Positions 27,791-35,943 of a stretch of 42,387 nucleotides of DNA are shown piece by piece (the first letter of the stretch is position 1; each line of letters begins with the position of its first letter). The DNA is taken from IMG/VR virus record IMGVR_UViG_3300044800_000047, positions 1-42,387 of that record; one strand, written 5' to 3'. Below the pieces are notes generated by a model that searched no databases, was not told where the DNA came from, and saw only the letters and a list, made by a program, of their open reading frames with translations. Source of the DNA: a virus. Made by a program: the position numbers and the translations under genes.

Positions 27791-29065
27791 ATGGCTGTGA
27801 CTCTCGCCCAGGCGTCTCTGAACGCCGCAAGCGACATCGACCGGAAGATCATCGACGAGTTCCGCAAGTCGAGCTTCCTCATGGATCGCCTGCCGTTCGA
27901 CCAGTCGGTCAACCCGGCCGGCGGCGGCTCCACTCTGGTCTACGGCTACACCCGCCAGACCACGCAGCGGACCGCGGCCTTCCGCACCATCAACCAGGAG
28001 TACGTCCCGACCCAGGTCGAGAAGGCGCAGTACACGGTCAACCTCCGGCCGCTCGGCGGTCAGTTCGAGATCGACCGCGTCCTGACGGGCATCGGCGCGG
28101 TGTCCGAAGTCAGCTTCCAGCTCGCGCAGCTGGTCAAGGCGACGAAGGCGTACTTCGCCGACCAGGTCATCAACGGCGACGTCGGCGTGACCACCAACGG
28201 CTTCGACGGCCTGAGCGTCGCACTCACCGACTCCTCGACCGAGATCGCGGGCCCGGTGCTCGACTTCACCGGCGTCGTCAGCCAGGCCACCGCCCTCGCG
28301 GTCATCCAGCGCATCAATGCCTGGCTGTACCTCATGGACGGCACGCCCGACGCGCTGCTCATGAACGGCATGGCTAAGTCGTGGTTCAGCATCTGCGCCG
28401 CGTTCAGCGGCCAGCTCCGCTCGGTCCAGGATGCATTCGGCCGGCCGCAGGAGACCTACCGCGACATCCCGCTCATCGACGTCGGCGAGAAGGCCGGCAG
28501 CTCCTCGCTGGTGATCCCGAACTACGGCACCACGAGCGAGCAGCAGACCCTCACGGTCACCGGCACCTGGACGAGTGGCACGTTCACGCTGACCTTCAAC
28601 GGTCAGACGACCGCGGCCATCGCCTTCGACGCCAGCGCCGCCACCATCATCACCGCCCTGAACCTCCTGAGCAATGTTGCCTCCGGCGACATCACGGGCT
28701 CCGGCGGCGCGACAGGGACCAACCCCGTTGTTCTGACCTTCGCCCAGAACTTCGCTGGCGTCAACGTTCCGATGATCACGGTCGACACGACCAACATCGT
28801 CGGCGCCGGCGCCACCATGACGGTCACCCAGACGGTCAAGGGCGGCACGGGCGCCGGTGGTCTCACCGACATCTACGCCGTCCGCTTCGGCCTCGACGGC
28901 TTCCATGGCGTCGCGGTCCCGGGCCAGCTCATCCAGACCTGGCTGCCCGACTTCACCACGGCCGGCGCCGTGAAGAAGGGCGAGGTCGAGATGGGGCCCG
29001 TCGCGGTCGCACTCAAGAACAGCAAAGCGGCTGGAGTGCTCCGCAACGTCAAGGTCGCTGCCTAA
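27791..29065 (+). CDS. Major capsid protein with inserted beta-domain
   Basis: The 424-residue protein keeps the outer parts of an HK97-fold capsid protein: DIDRKIIDEFRKSSFLMDRL and TRQTTQRTAAFRTINQEYVP at the N-terminus, PLGGQFEIDRVLTGIGAVS, and a C-terminal part with IYAVRFGLDGFHGVAVPG and KKGEVEMGPVAV. Residues about 248-356 are an inserted Thr/Gly/Ala-rich domain (TFTLTFNGQTTAAIAFDASA, MTVTQTVKGG) of the type seen as a beta-repeat in surface and phage decoration proteins. It would sit on the capsid outside. The start has GAAAGGA upstream. Confidence 0.88.
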   Translation: MAVTLAQASLNAASDIDRKIIDEFRKSSFLMDRLPFDQSVNPAGGGSTLVYGYTRQTTQRTAAFRTINQEYVPTQVEKAQYTVNLRPLGGQFEIDRVLTGIGAVSEVSFQLAQLVKATKAYFADQVINGDVGVTTNGFDGLSVALTDSSTEIAGPVLDFTGVVSQATALAVIQRINAWLYLMDGTPDALLMNGMAKSWFSICAAFSGQLRSVQDAFGRPQETYRDIPLIDVGEKAGSSSLVIPNYGTTSEQQTLTVTGTWTSGTFTLTFNGQTTAAIAFDASAATIITALNLLSNVASGDITGSGGATGTNPVVLTFAQNFAGVNVPMITVDTTNIVGAGATMTVTQTVKGGTGAGGLTDIYAVRFGLDGFHGVAVPGQLIQTWLPDFTTAGAVKKGEVEMGPVAVALKNSKAAGVLRNVKVAA

Positions 29066-29082
29066 CCCCTAGCCGAGTGACA

Positions 29083-29108
29083 GCGGGGCTGCCCTAGGGC
29101 GGCCCCGC
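29083..29108 (+). terminator. Strong hairpin after the capsid gene
   Basis: GCGGGGCTGCCC pairs with GGGCGGCCCCGC over 12 positions with a single G-U wobble, around a 2-base centre. No T-tract follows. It may be an intrinsic-like terminator or a stabilising end for abundant capsid mRNA, located 17 bases after the stop codon. Confidence 0.5.
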
Positions 29109-29126
29109 AGAACAGGAGCGCAACCC

Positions 29127-29912
29127 ATGACGTACCCGGACGACGGAGTTCACCGCGGCGCGGAGGGCGAAGAGGCGATCCGCTTCGACGCCCCCGAGAC
29201 GTTCATCGTCGTGTCCAAGGAAGGCGACGACACCAATGGCAACGGCTCATTCGAGAGCCCCCTCCTGACGCTCACCGCAGCCAAGGCCCTCTGGACAGCT
29301 GCGAGGCCCCTGATGCTCGTGCTGCCGGGCGAGTACGACGAGGCGCTTGTCTGGCCGAGCATCACCGGCCTGATCCTCGCCGCCCTGATCCCCGGAACGG
29401 TCACCCTCACCGACGGTGGCGTCGCCACGGCTCTCCTGACGATCGCCCCGACATACACCGCCTCTTCCTTCGAGGCATCCATCAAGGGCATCGCGCTTTC
29501 CACGATGGCACAGATCGGTCTCAGCATCGCCAATGCGGCGATGACCAAGAAGCTGATCGTCGACATCGACGGTCTGACTTGTGAGGCCGATTCCACCGGC
29601 AACTCGATCACCATCGCGGGAACGGTCTCCGGCCAGGCGATCCGCGTCTATGCCAAGGATCTCAACTGCGAGGGCCTGGTCGAGTTCACCGCAAATGACG
29701 CCGGCAGCCGCCTGCGCGTCAAGGGTGGCGAGCTCATGGGCGGCCTGACCACCATCGGGGCTGTGGCAGCCCAGACGGAGCTCATGAGCGTCGTGATGAA
29801 GGCCAGCGGCCTCACGATCGCGACGGAATGGCTGTCCAGCAACACCGGCTGCCTCTACCGGACCGATTCCACGGGCGTCGCCGGCACCTTCGCCGACACG
29901 GCAAACGGCTGA
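29127..29912 (+). CDS. Beta-helix-like structural protein
   Basis: The 261-residue protein begins with ETFIVVSKEGDDTNGNGSFE, the opening of a pectate-lyase-like right-handed beta-helix (D-x-NGNG-S...P...T). The repeated short strands after LPGEYDEALVWPSITGLIL are consistent with this. It lies right after the capsid gene and could decorate the head or bind host polysaccharide. AGGAG lies ten bases upstream of the start. Confidence 0.6.
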   Translation: MTYPDDGVHRGAEGEEAIRFDAPETFIVVSKEGDDTNGNGSFESPLLTLTAAKALWTAARPLMLVLPGEYDEALVWPSITGLILAALIPGTVTLTDGGVATALLTIAPTYTASSFEASIKGIALSTMAQIGLSIANAAMTKKLIVDIDGLTCEADSTGNSITIAGTVSGQAIRVYAKDLNCEGLVEFTANDAGSRLRVKGGELMGGLTTIGAVAAQTELMSVVMKASGLTIATEWLSSNTGCLYRTDSTGVAGTFADTANG

Positions 29913-29921
29913 GGTCAAGAC

Positions 29922-30296
29922 ATGGCCACGATCCTCGCTCCCAACAAGTCGCACAACGGGATCTCGGCCGGCGTCCGCTTCACCGCGGGCGTCGGCCACA
30001 CCGACCGCCCGGCGCCGCTGGCGTACTTCCGGAAGGCCGGTTACACGATCCTGCCGGACGGCGCGGCTCTGCCGGAGCCCGAGCCGGTCGCCAAGGTCCC
30101 GGTCGAGAAGGTCCTGCACCGAATGAACGGCAAGGCATACAGCCTCGGCGCCGATGGCTCGATCCGTTCTCCGTTCGCACCGGGCGAGCAGATCGCGGAA
30201 GTCCATGCCGGCGAGGTCATCCTGCCGGCTCTGAAGCCCGTGTCGGCCCCGCAGGGCTCCGCGCGGAAAGCCACCCGCAGGAGCGGGCGGAGGTAG
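29922..30296 (+). CDS. Small head-region protein
   Basis: The 124-residue protein has a conserved-looking N-terminal half (MATILAPNKSHNGISAGVRF, GVGHTDRPAPLAYFRKAGYT) and a C-terminal half with a basic tail (KATRRSGRR). Small basic proteins after capsid genes are often head decoration or stabilising proteins. The family is not recognised. Confidence 0.55.
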   Translation: MATILAPNKSHNGISAGVRFTAGVGHTDRPAPLAYFRKAGYTILPDGAALPEPEPVAKVPVEKVLHRMNGKAYSLGADGSIRSPFAPGEQIAEVHAGEVILPALKPVSAPQGSARKATRRSGRR

Positions 30297-30299
30297 GCC

Positions 30300-31196
30300 A
30301 TGACCGCCGTAGTCCGTCCCGACATCACCCAGACGCAGATCGTCGACTCGACCGGCGCGAACACCGCTGCGGTCGATACCTCGGGCAGGCTGTCCGTCGC
30401 TGACGCCGACGTTCTGGCTAAGCTCGAAGCGATCCGCGTCCTGGAGGCAGCTTCGCGCTCCGTCACTGGCACCGTTGCCGTCTCCAACCCCACGGCCAAC
30501 CCCGAGACGGGGCTCGCCAAGGACACCTCTCTCGGCTCTCTCACCGAAACCGCGCCCACCACCGACACTGCGTCTTCGGGCCTGAACGGGCGTCTTCAGC
30601 GCATCGCTCAGCGGCTCACGTCCCTGATCGGGCTGCTGCCCACGGCCCTCGGAACCGGTGGCGGACTCAAGGTGGATGGCTCGGGTACAGCCCTGCCTAC
30701 GGCAGATACCACGCTTGCCGCCAAGTTCGCGAACGCTATCGAGATTGCTCCCGCAGCCACGACGATGACTGCGGGCGCTTATACGGCTCTAGATCAGGTG
30801 GGCAGGCTGCTGACCTTCGCGAATGTCGTCAGCGCGGCTGGCCGGGCTTGTCGGATTGATGCCGTGACGTTCGGCAACAAGGCCAACACCGGGCCGACTC
30901 TAGAACTGTGGCTGTTCAACGCTGCGCCGACTCTCACGAGCCCAGACGACAACAACGCATGGCAGCCCACAGCCGCCGACATGGCAACCCTCGTGGACGT
31001 GATCGACACGGGCGTATGGCGAGCTGGTGCAGCTACGGCTCTCAATCAGTGGACCCGCGTAAACCGCAGCGACATCATCGTCACGGGTGCCACCACATCG
31101 CTGTATGGCTACCTCGTGCTCGGCTCCACGGGTTCGCTGACAGGCGCCTCTACCACCGATCTGACCGTTCGCCTCGGCGTCACGCCGGACGTGTGA
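30300..31196 (+). CDS. Structural protein, unknown
   Basis: The 298-residue protein is Thr/Ala/Gly-rich. The N-terminal 80 residues are low-complexity with DTSGRLSVADADVL. The C-terminal part is beta-rich, with GRACRIDAVTFGNKANTGPT and LELWLFNAAPTLTSPDDNNA, a pattern seen in phage structural proteins of unknown role. AGGAGGTAGG is seen before the start. Confidence 0.6.
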   Translation: MTAVVRPDITQTQIVDSTGANTAAVDTSGRLSVADADVLAKLEAIRVLEAASRSVTGTVAVSNPTANPETGLAKDTSLGSLTETAPTTDTASSGLNGRLQRIAQRLTSLIGLLPTALGTGGGLKVDGSGTALPTADTTLAAKFANAIEIAPAATTMTAGAYTALDQVGRLLTFANVVSAAGRACRIDAVTFGNKANTGPTLELWLFNAAPTLTSPDDNNAWQPTAADMATLVDVIDTGVWRAGAATALNQWTRVNRSDIIVTGATTSLYGYLVLGSTGSLTGASTTDLTVRLGVTPDV

Positions 31197-31197
31197 T

Positions 31198-31935
31198 ATG
31201 GGACGCTCGACCCGCCGCGATTACCAACGCCGTCTCGACTACCGCGAAGCCATCCTCAACACGCCCGGCCTTGTGAGCTACTGGCGGCTTGGTGAGAAGG
31301 CTGGCACGGTCGCGCGTGACGAATGTGGGCGGAGCAACGGGACCTACGTCGGCGGACCGACGCTCGGCGTGGCGGGGCTGCTGACCGGCGATGCAAATAC
31401 AGCCGTGACGTTCGATGAGACGGACGATTGGGTATCGGTTCCCGACGCCGCGTTCAGGTTCGGTGGCGACTTCTCGGTCTCGATGCTTGTCACACCGTCC
31501 GCCTCCGCGACCGGCCTAAACGGCGGCATATCCCGCTTCTACAACACCAACGGGAATAGAGCGTGGCGCGTCGGGTTCGATGCAACCTGGGGCCCCACAG
31601 GTCAACTGTCCGCCGATGGCACAGCATCTACGGCCAAGGGAGCCTCTAGTGTTCTGGCGACGGGGGTCCCCTCCCACGTCGCGTGGGTCTATCGAGCAGC
31701 ATCCGGCGCGATGGACTTCTACATCAACGGTTCGTTTGTTAGTACGGGTACAGGGCTTCCCACCTCCATCTTCACGGGCGCGATCCAAGGGAACAAGATC
31801 GGGATTGGCTCTTGGGACGTGGGCGCCACCGGGATCAACCTATTCAAGGGCATCATCGACGAACCCGCTATCTGGAGCCGCGCCCTCGCTGCCGCCGAGG
31901 TCGCCAACCGCTACCGAATCGGGAAGGGGTACTAA
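31198..31935 (+). CDS. LamG/concanavalin-like domain structural protein
   Basis: The 245-residue protein is a laminin-G-like beta-sandwich: VSYWRLGEKAGTVARDE at the start, TAVTFDETDDWVSVPDAAFR, FSVSMLVTPSAS, MDFYINGSFVSTGTGLPTS, IGIGSWDVGATGINLFKGII and DEPAIWSRALAAAEV. Such domains usually bind carbohydrates, so it may decorate the head or contact host glycans. The start follows the previous stop after one base. Confidence 0.85.
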   Translation: MGRSTRRDYQRRLDYREAILNTPGLVSYWRLGEKAGTVARDECGRSNGTYVGGPTLGVAGLLTGDANTAVTFDETDDWVSVPDAAFRFGGDFSVSMLVTPSASATGLNGGISRFYNTNGNRAWRVGFDATWGPTGQLSADGTASTAKGASSVLATGVPSHVAWVYRAASGAMDFYINGSFVSTGTGLPTSIFTGAIQGNKIGIGSWDVGATGINLFKGIIDEPAIWSRALAAAEVANRYRIGKGY

Positions 31936-31938
31936 GAC

Positions 31939-31986
31939 GTGATCGGCCTCTCCCCACCCAACACCGGCCTGATCGGAGGCTTCTGA
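31939..31986 (+). CDS. Micro-gene of 15 residues
   Basis: A GTG-initiated 15-residue frame (VIGLSPPNTGLIGGF) fills the gap between the LamG gene and the connector gene. It is too short to be sure of. It could be a coupling leader for the downstream gene, starting two bases after its stop. Confidence 0.3.
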   Translation: MIGLSPPNTGLIGGF

Positions 31987-31987
31987 G

Positions 31988-32857
31988 ATGCCGTTTGTCG
32001 AGCAAGGTACCAACGTCACACTCAGCGCAATCGTCGCCGACTCTCTCGGCAACCCTGCCGACTCGGCCGACCTGGAACTCACGATCCAGACACTTGCGGG
32101 CGTGGCCCTGGCAGGGTTCCCGACTTCGACAGGCATCGTCCACGACGGACTCGGGGAGTACCACTACGTCTGGGCGTGCGGGCTGACGCAGGCTGTTGGC
32201 ACGTATGAGGCGGCGTGGGCGGGGACCGTAGGGGGCGCGGACTTCTCGGGCGTCGAGGAAGTCGAGGTCGTTACGGCGGGGACGACCAGCGGGACCACCC
32301 TGGCCCAGGTTAAGGCACTCGTGCGATCACGCCTCAGCGACGACGATCTCCAGACCATCATCGACCGCGAGGAGGAGTGGCTGGCGACGAAGATCGGCGT
32401 GCTCTCCGGCGCGCGCATGGACACCTTCAAGCCGGGCACGACGAACATGCCGCTCTACCTGTCGCGCCGCACGGATAGCGTCAGCGTCACGGATGACGGC
32501 GTAGCAGTCGCGGCCACCGACCTGCTCTTCACGCCCTCCACCGGCTGCCTGCGACGTGTGGCGGGCGTCTACCCCTGGCCCTACCCGCCGCCGGAGACGT
32601 GGTTCCCATCATGGCAGGGCGACGTGGCTGTCACCTGGACGCCGACCGATGGTGCGGCAGTCACGCGCGCCATCATCGAATTGGTCCGGGGCACCGTCGG
32701 CGAGACGGGCATGGAGTCCGAGACGATCGGCGACTACCAGTACACCCGCGGGGCCAGCGCGTCGCGTGTTAGTCGAATAGGCCTGGTGCGCGGCATCCTC
32801 CTCCGGCACCAGGCCTATTCGATGCCGCTGCGCTCGGCTGCTGAGGCTCGGCCGTGA
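31988..32857 (+). CDS. Head-tail connector with N-terminal Ig-like domain
   Basis: The 289-residue protein seems to be a fusion. Residues 1-95 are an Ig-like beta domain (FVEQGTNVTLSAIVADSLGN, GLGEYHYVWACGLTQAVGTY). Residues 100-289 contain TLAQVKALVRSRLSDDDLQT and IDREEEWLATKIG, the helical signature of gp6/HK97-type head-tail connectors, plus a beta insertion. The C-terminus carries the 17-bp inverted repeat at 32773-32822. Confidence 0.7.
   Translation: MPFVEQGTNVTLSAIVADSLGNPADSADLELTIQTLAGVALAGFPTSTGIVHDGLGEYHYVWACGLTQAVGTYEAAWAGTVGGADFSGVEEVEVVTAGTTSGTTLAQVKALVRSRLSDDDLQTIIDREEEWLATKIGVLSGARMDTFKPGTTNMPLYLSRRTDSVSVTDDGVAVAATDLLFTPSTGCLRRVAGVYPWPYPPPETWFPSWQGDVAVTWTPTDGAAVTRAIIELVRGTVGETGMESETIGDYQYTRGASASRVSRIGLVRGILLRHQAYSMPLRSAAEARP
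32773..32822. repeat. 17-bp perfect inverted repeat inside a gene
   Basis: TCGAATAGGCCTGGTGC at 32773-32789 is the exact reverse complement of 32806-32822, with a 16-base spacer. It encodes residues near the connector C-terminus and lies about 35 bases before the stop. The unusual length suggests a strong mRNA hairpin, a protein site or a recent inverted duplication. Confidence 0.9.
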
Positions 32858-33258
32858 AGACCATCGACACGAACCACCGCTGGCTCGTCTGGCTGACGCC
32901 CCGCAAGGGTAAGCCGCATGTGGTGGCTGCCTTTGACGATCGGGCCCAGGCCGATACCCTGGCCGCCAACTCAACCCGTCTGGCGGTCGAGGAACACATC
33001 GCCTGGCTGCCCACGACCACGTTCCAGGTCCGGCGGCTCCTGCTCCCCAAGCAGAGCGAGTTGCGTTTGGGCCAGATGTACCCCGACGCCGGCGACATCC
33101 TGACGGTGGGTGGCGAGCCGGTTGGCCGGGGCATGGTCATCGCGATTGAGCCGAGGGAGTTCGCAGTGGCCGTTCCTGTCCTGCCGCCGGCCGTGGGCGA
33201 TGGTCCATCGCTCTGGGCGCTCGGCCGCGACCTGGCTGCCCGAGGTGCCCAGGCATGA
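32854..33258 (+). CDS. Head-tail region protein, unknown
   Basis: The 134-residue protein starts with GTG in a GTGA overlap. It has a beta-rich centre (QVRRLLLPKQSELRLGQMYP, GDILTVGGEPVG) and ends in an Ala-rich helix. Position between connector and stopper genes suggests a neck or head-completion role. Confidence 0.6.
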   Translation: MKTIDTNHRWLVWLTPRKGKPHVVAAFDDRAQADTLAANSTRLAVEEHIAWLPTTTFQVRRLLLPKQSELRLGQMYPDAGDILTVGGEPVGRGMVIAIEPREFAVAVPVLPPAVGDGPSLWALGRDLAARGAQA

Positions 33259-33839
33259 GCTTCGATGACCTGCTGAACGCGACCCTCGTCATCAAGCGGA
33301 ACGTCGCCGTTACCGCCGGCGGGGCTGAGACAGCCGGCGGGGCGAACACGACCCTCACGGCCGATACCGCCGTCGGCGCGATGTCGATCGCGGTGGCCCT
33401 CGGGACGCACATCGCGGCCGGCCGGTTCCTGCGGGTTGGCGACGCGGGCGAGACCGAAGTCGCTGTGGTGGCCGGCATCGTCGGTTTGACTGTGGCGCTC
33501 GTGGATCCGCTGGCCGTAGCCCATGACTCCGCGGATCAGGTGCGTGAGCTGGATGACGCCGGCGCCGCGACGCTCGACGATTACGGCCAGCCCGTCACAG
33601 CCCCGGTAATGGTCGCCACAGTGGATGGCCGGATCCGGCCGCGATCCGCCCGCGAGGTCGCGCTGCTCAGTCAGGCGGGCCCGGTGGTCAGCGACCATAT
33701 CTGCTACATGTATCCGCTGGCCACGCTCGGCACGGACTGCTGGATCGAGTACGGCGGCGATCGCTTCGACATCCTCTGGATCGTGGATGCCGGCGGCAGT
33801 GGGCACCACCTCGAGCTCGCCCTTCGGAGGGTGGTCTGA
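33255..33839 (+). CDS. Head-tail stopper-like protein with inserted module
   Basis: The 194-residue protein has an N-terminal part (MSFDDLLNATLVIKRNVAV), an inserted beta module at about residues 32-100 containing FLRVGDAGETEV, and a C-terminal part (DGRIRPRSAREVALLSQAGP, HICYMYPLATLGTD, RFDILWIVDAGG) resembling head-tail joining (stopper) proteins. The module is related to two segments of the major tail protein at 34896. Confidence 0.65.
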   Translation: MSFDDLLNATLVIKRNVAVTAGGAETAGGANTTLTADTAVGAMSIAVALGTHIAAGRFLRVGDAGETEVAVVAGIVGLTVALVDPLAVAHDSADQVRELDDAGAATLDDYGQPVTAPVMVATVDGRIRPRSAREVALLSQAGPVVSDHICYMYPLATLGTDCWIEYGGDRFDILWIVDAGGSGHHLELALRRVV

Positions 33840-34336
33840 TGGCCGGAGCAAGCGGCACCCGCCGCATGGTCATCAACCGGGCGGCGGTCGATCAGATCAT
33901 CCTCGCCACGGCCGACGGCCTCTTCGAGCTCGGCAAGAAGATCGTCGCGGATGCCGACGTGCCGGACGCCGCGCCCTACGGCGTGGGTCTGGTCCAGGGC
34001 GGCGGAGTGATCGCGTTCGTGGGCAACAAGCGCGTCGCTGTCTGGTCCAAGACCGGCGACAGCGTCAAGAAGCCGCGGGCCGCGAAGCTCTCGCCGAAGG
34101 GCAGCATGGGTGTGACGGTCGTCTTCGGCTACGGCTTCCCCGGGCGCTTCCAGGAGGCAGGCACAATCCACCAGCCGTCGAAGCCCTTCCTCACGCCCTC
34201 CGCGCTGGCCACCCTGCCCGCCGCCGAGGACCTCATCCGTGCGGCCTGGTACAAGAGCGGCGTCACCAGCGCGAAGCGGACGCTGAAGGGCGATACCTAC
34301 CAGGCGCGGACGGCCAAGACGGAGGCGGGATCATGA
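33839..34336 (+). CDS. Neck protein, HK97 gp10-like
   Basis: The 165-residue protein has a helical start (MVINRAAVDQIILATADGLF), a PDAAPYGVGLVQGGGVIAF core, and VVFGYGFPGRFQEAGTIHQP toward the end, the pattern of HK97 gp10 neck/tail-completion proteins. It starts in a TGATG overlap and continues the connector order typical of siphoviruses. Confidence 0.7.
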   Translation: MAGASGTRRMVINRAAVDQIILATADGLFELGKKIVADADVPDAAPYGVGLVQGGGVIAFVGNKRVAVWSKTGDSVKKPRAAKLSPKGSMGVTVVFGYGFPGRFQEAGTIHQPSKPFLTPSALATLPAAEDLIRAAWYKSGVTSAKRTLKGDTYQARTAKTEAGS

Positions 34337-34794
34337 GCCTCGTCGATCCGACCGGCCGACTCGTGACTGAGATCCGCGACGACCCTGCCGTTGCGGCTTA
34401 CCCCTGCACGCGGGTGCGGGGCGGCGATCCATGGCCGGAGCAAAGGAACGCCGCTGGCGTTGTCACCATGACGGCCGACGCGCAGGGGGCGGGCAAATAC
34501 AACCGCTTCATCCTCGTCCGCCGACTCGGCCGATCACGCCTCAAGCGGTGCCCGAGCCAGGAGGTCCGGTTCGTCGTCAAGGTCTGTGGTCTGACGGAGC
34601 AGGACGCGGCGGCTCTTGCCGGGGTCGTCTCTGACTCGTTCCACGCCAAGGGCCATCGGATCAGCTCCAGTGGCGTGTCGATCTTCGGCTCGTTCGACGA
34701 CGGCGACAACGGCACCCTCTTTGACCCGGACACCCGCCAGCCCTACGTCGACCTCATCGCTCAGGTCAACGCCTCTACGGCCCTGATTACATGA
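34333..34794 (+). CDS. Tail terminator-like protein
   Basis: The 153-residue protein opens MSLVDPTGRLVTEIRDD and has a beta core (RFILVRRLGRSRLKRCPSQE, RFVVKVCGLTEQDAAAL), and ends in PYVDLIAQVNAST. Size, position right before the tail tube gene and the alpha/beta core are consistent with the tail terminator that caps the tube. Confidence 0.6.
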   Translation: MSLVDPTGRLVTEIRDDPAVAAYPCTRVRGGDPWPEQRNAAGVVTMTADAQGAGKYNRFILVRRLGRSRLKRCPSQEVRFVVKVCGLTEQDAAALAGVVSDSFHAKGHRISSSGVSIFGSFDDGDNGTLFDPDTRQPYVDLIAQVNASTALIT

Positions 34795-34830
34795 GCCGCG
34801 CCTATCGGTGACCCATCCCTCTCCAGCGTC

Positions 34831-34850
34831 TCCGCCCAGGCGGGGGCGGA
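34831..34850 (+). terminator. Hairpin before the major tail protein gene
   Basis: TCCGCCC at 34831-34837 pairs with GGGCGGA at 34844-34850. It lies in the 101-base gap before the tail tube gene and has no T-tract. It could be a terminator or an RNA processing site ahead of a highly expressed gene. Confidence 0.35.
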
Positions 34851-34895
34851 ACAGCCACCCGGGGCCACGGCTCCGGCAAGCGAAAGGAAAGCAAC

Positions 34896-35942
34896 ATGGC
34901 AATCGATCCCAACGCGATCTTCAGCGGCGCGCCAGTCATTCTGACGTTCAACGGTGTCGCCTGCGGCGCCACCACGGCAGTCCCGAAGTACACGGCCGAG
35001 ATGGAAAAGGGGTCGCCCAAGTTCACCAACGCTGGCGGCGCCGTCAAGGGCACCGTCCGCATCCGCGGCGGCGTTCCCTCGGTCGAGGTCCAGGTCAACG
35101 AGCAGACCGCGCAGAAGCTCGCCTGGGCGCATCCGGGCTGCACGGCCACATCATCCGAGTCGGTCGGCGTCCCCGGCGCCGCCGCAGGCGGTGGCACACT
35201 TGCGACCACGTTTGGCGCTGATCCGGCGGCCGGTGCCACCACCGTCAAACTCGCGAGCGTTACGGCGCTCGTCGCTGGCGACTTCGTTCGCATCGGCGAC
35301 GCAGGGGCCGCGGCGACTGAGGCCAACAGCGAGATCGTGAGGATCGTGACCGTTGGCACCGCAGGCGGTCTCGATACCATCGTCGAGAACAGCGCCGGCG
35401 GCGGCATAATCGCGAACTTCGACAATGCCGATGAAGTCAAAACCATCATCGGCTCCATCCTCTCGGCTCCGGCAGCCGCGGGCGCGGTCAACGTCAAGAT
35501 TGACTACGCCACCGGCATGACTCCTGGCGACTTCGTTCGCATCGGCGACGCAGGCCACTACGAGACCCGCGCCCTAACTGCGGTCGGTTCTGTCGGGCCT
35601 TCCGGCGCCGGCCTCACCTTCGCCGTCCCGCTCACCCGTGACCACGGCCTCGACTCCTGGTGCGTCAAAGTCGCCGCTCAGGGCGGAACGCGCATCCGGC
35701 CGGTGCTCGGGCTCATCCCGGATTCGGCCTACGCCGATCTCGTTCTCGTGGACGTCGGTGCCGATGGTCGGACGTTCACCCTCACGATCGAAAACGCCAT
35801 GAGCGCCGAGAGTCAATCCATGGATTTCAGCGACGACCCGGCCAACCCGCTGGGTCTGGCCCTCAAGTTCACCGGGCATTACGACCCGGCGACACCGATG
35901 GTCTTCCCGGCCTACTACGACCTCGAAGACGCAGCCGTCTGA
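34896..35942 (+). CDS. Major tail protein with two inserted modules
   Basis: The 348-residue protein is the likely tail tube subunit, by size and by position between tail terminator and chaperone genes. Residues about 101-187 and 190-258 carry two copies of a beta module ending in GDFVRIGDAG; a related module is in the stopper gene at 33255. The DNA holds an exact 31-base repeat (35275-35305 and 35524-35554). The modules could protrude from the tail surface. The start is preceded by AAAGGAAAG. Confidence 0.72.
   Translation: MAIDPNAIFSGAPVILTFNGVACGATTAVPKYTAEMEKGSPKFTNAGGAVKGTVRIRGGVPSVEVQVNEQTAQKLAWAHPGCTATSSESVGVPGAAAGGGTLATTFGADPAAGATTVKLASVTALVAGDFVRIGDAGAAATEANSEIVRIVTVGTAGGLDTIVENSAGGGIIANFDNADEVKTIIGSILSAPAAAGAVNVKIDYATGMTPGDFVRIGDAGHYETRALTAVGSVGPSGAGLTFAVPLTRDHGLDSWCVKVAAQGGTRIRPVLGLIPDSAYADLVLVDVGADGRTFTLTIENAMSAESQSMDFSDDPANPLGLALKFTGHYDPATPMVFPAYYDLEDAAV
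35275..35305 (+). repeat. 31-base direct repeat in the tail gene, copy 1
   Basis: Encodes GDFVRIGDAG. The identical stretch recurs at 35524-35554, 249 bases later (83 codons), in the same reading frame. Confidence 0.9.
35524..35554 (+). repeat. 31-base direct repeat in the tail gene, copy 2
   Basis: Identical to 35275-35305. The surrounding codons differ, so identity is limited to this core. Confidence 0.9.
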
Positions 35943-35943
35943 G

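Noticed and set aside
27401-28906. Minus-strand frame of 501 residues over scaffold and capsid
   Set aside because: Composition is a mirror of the sense codons and it overlaps two confident structural genes.
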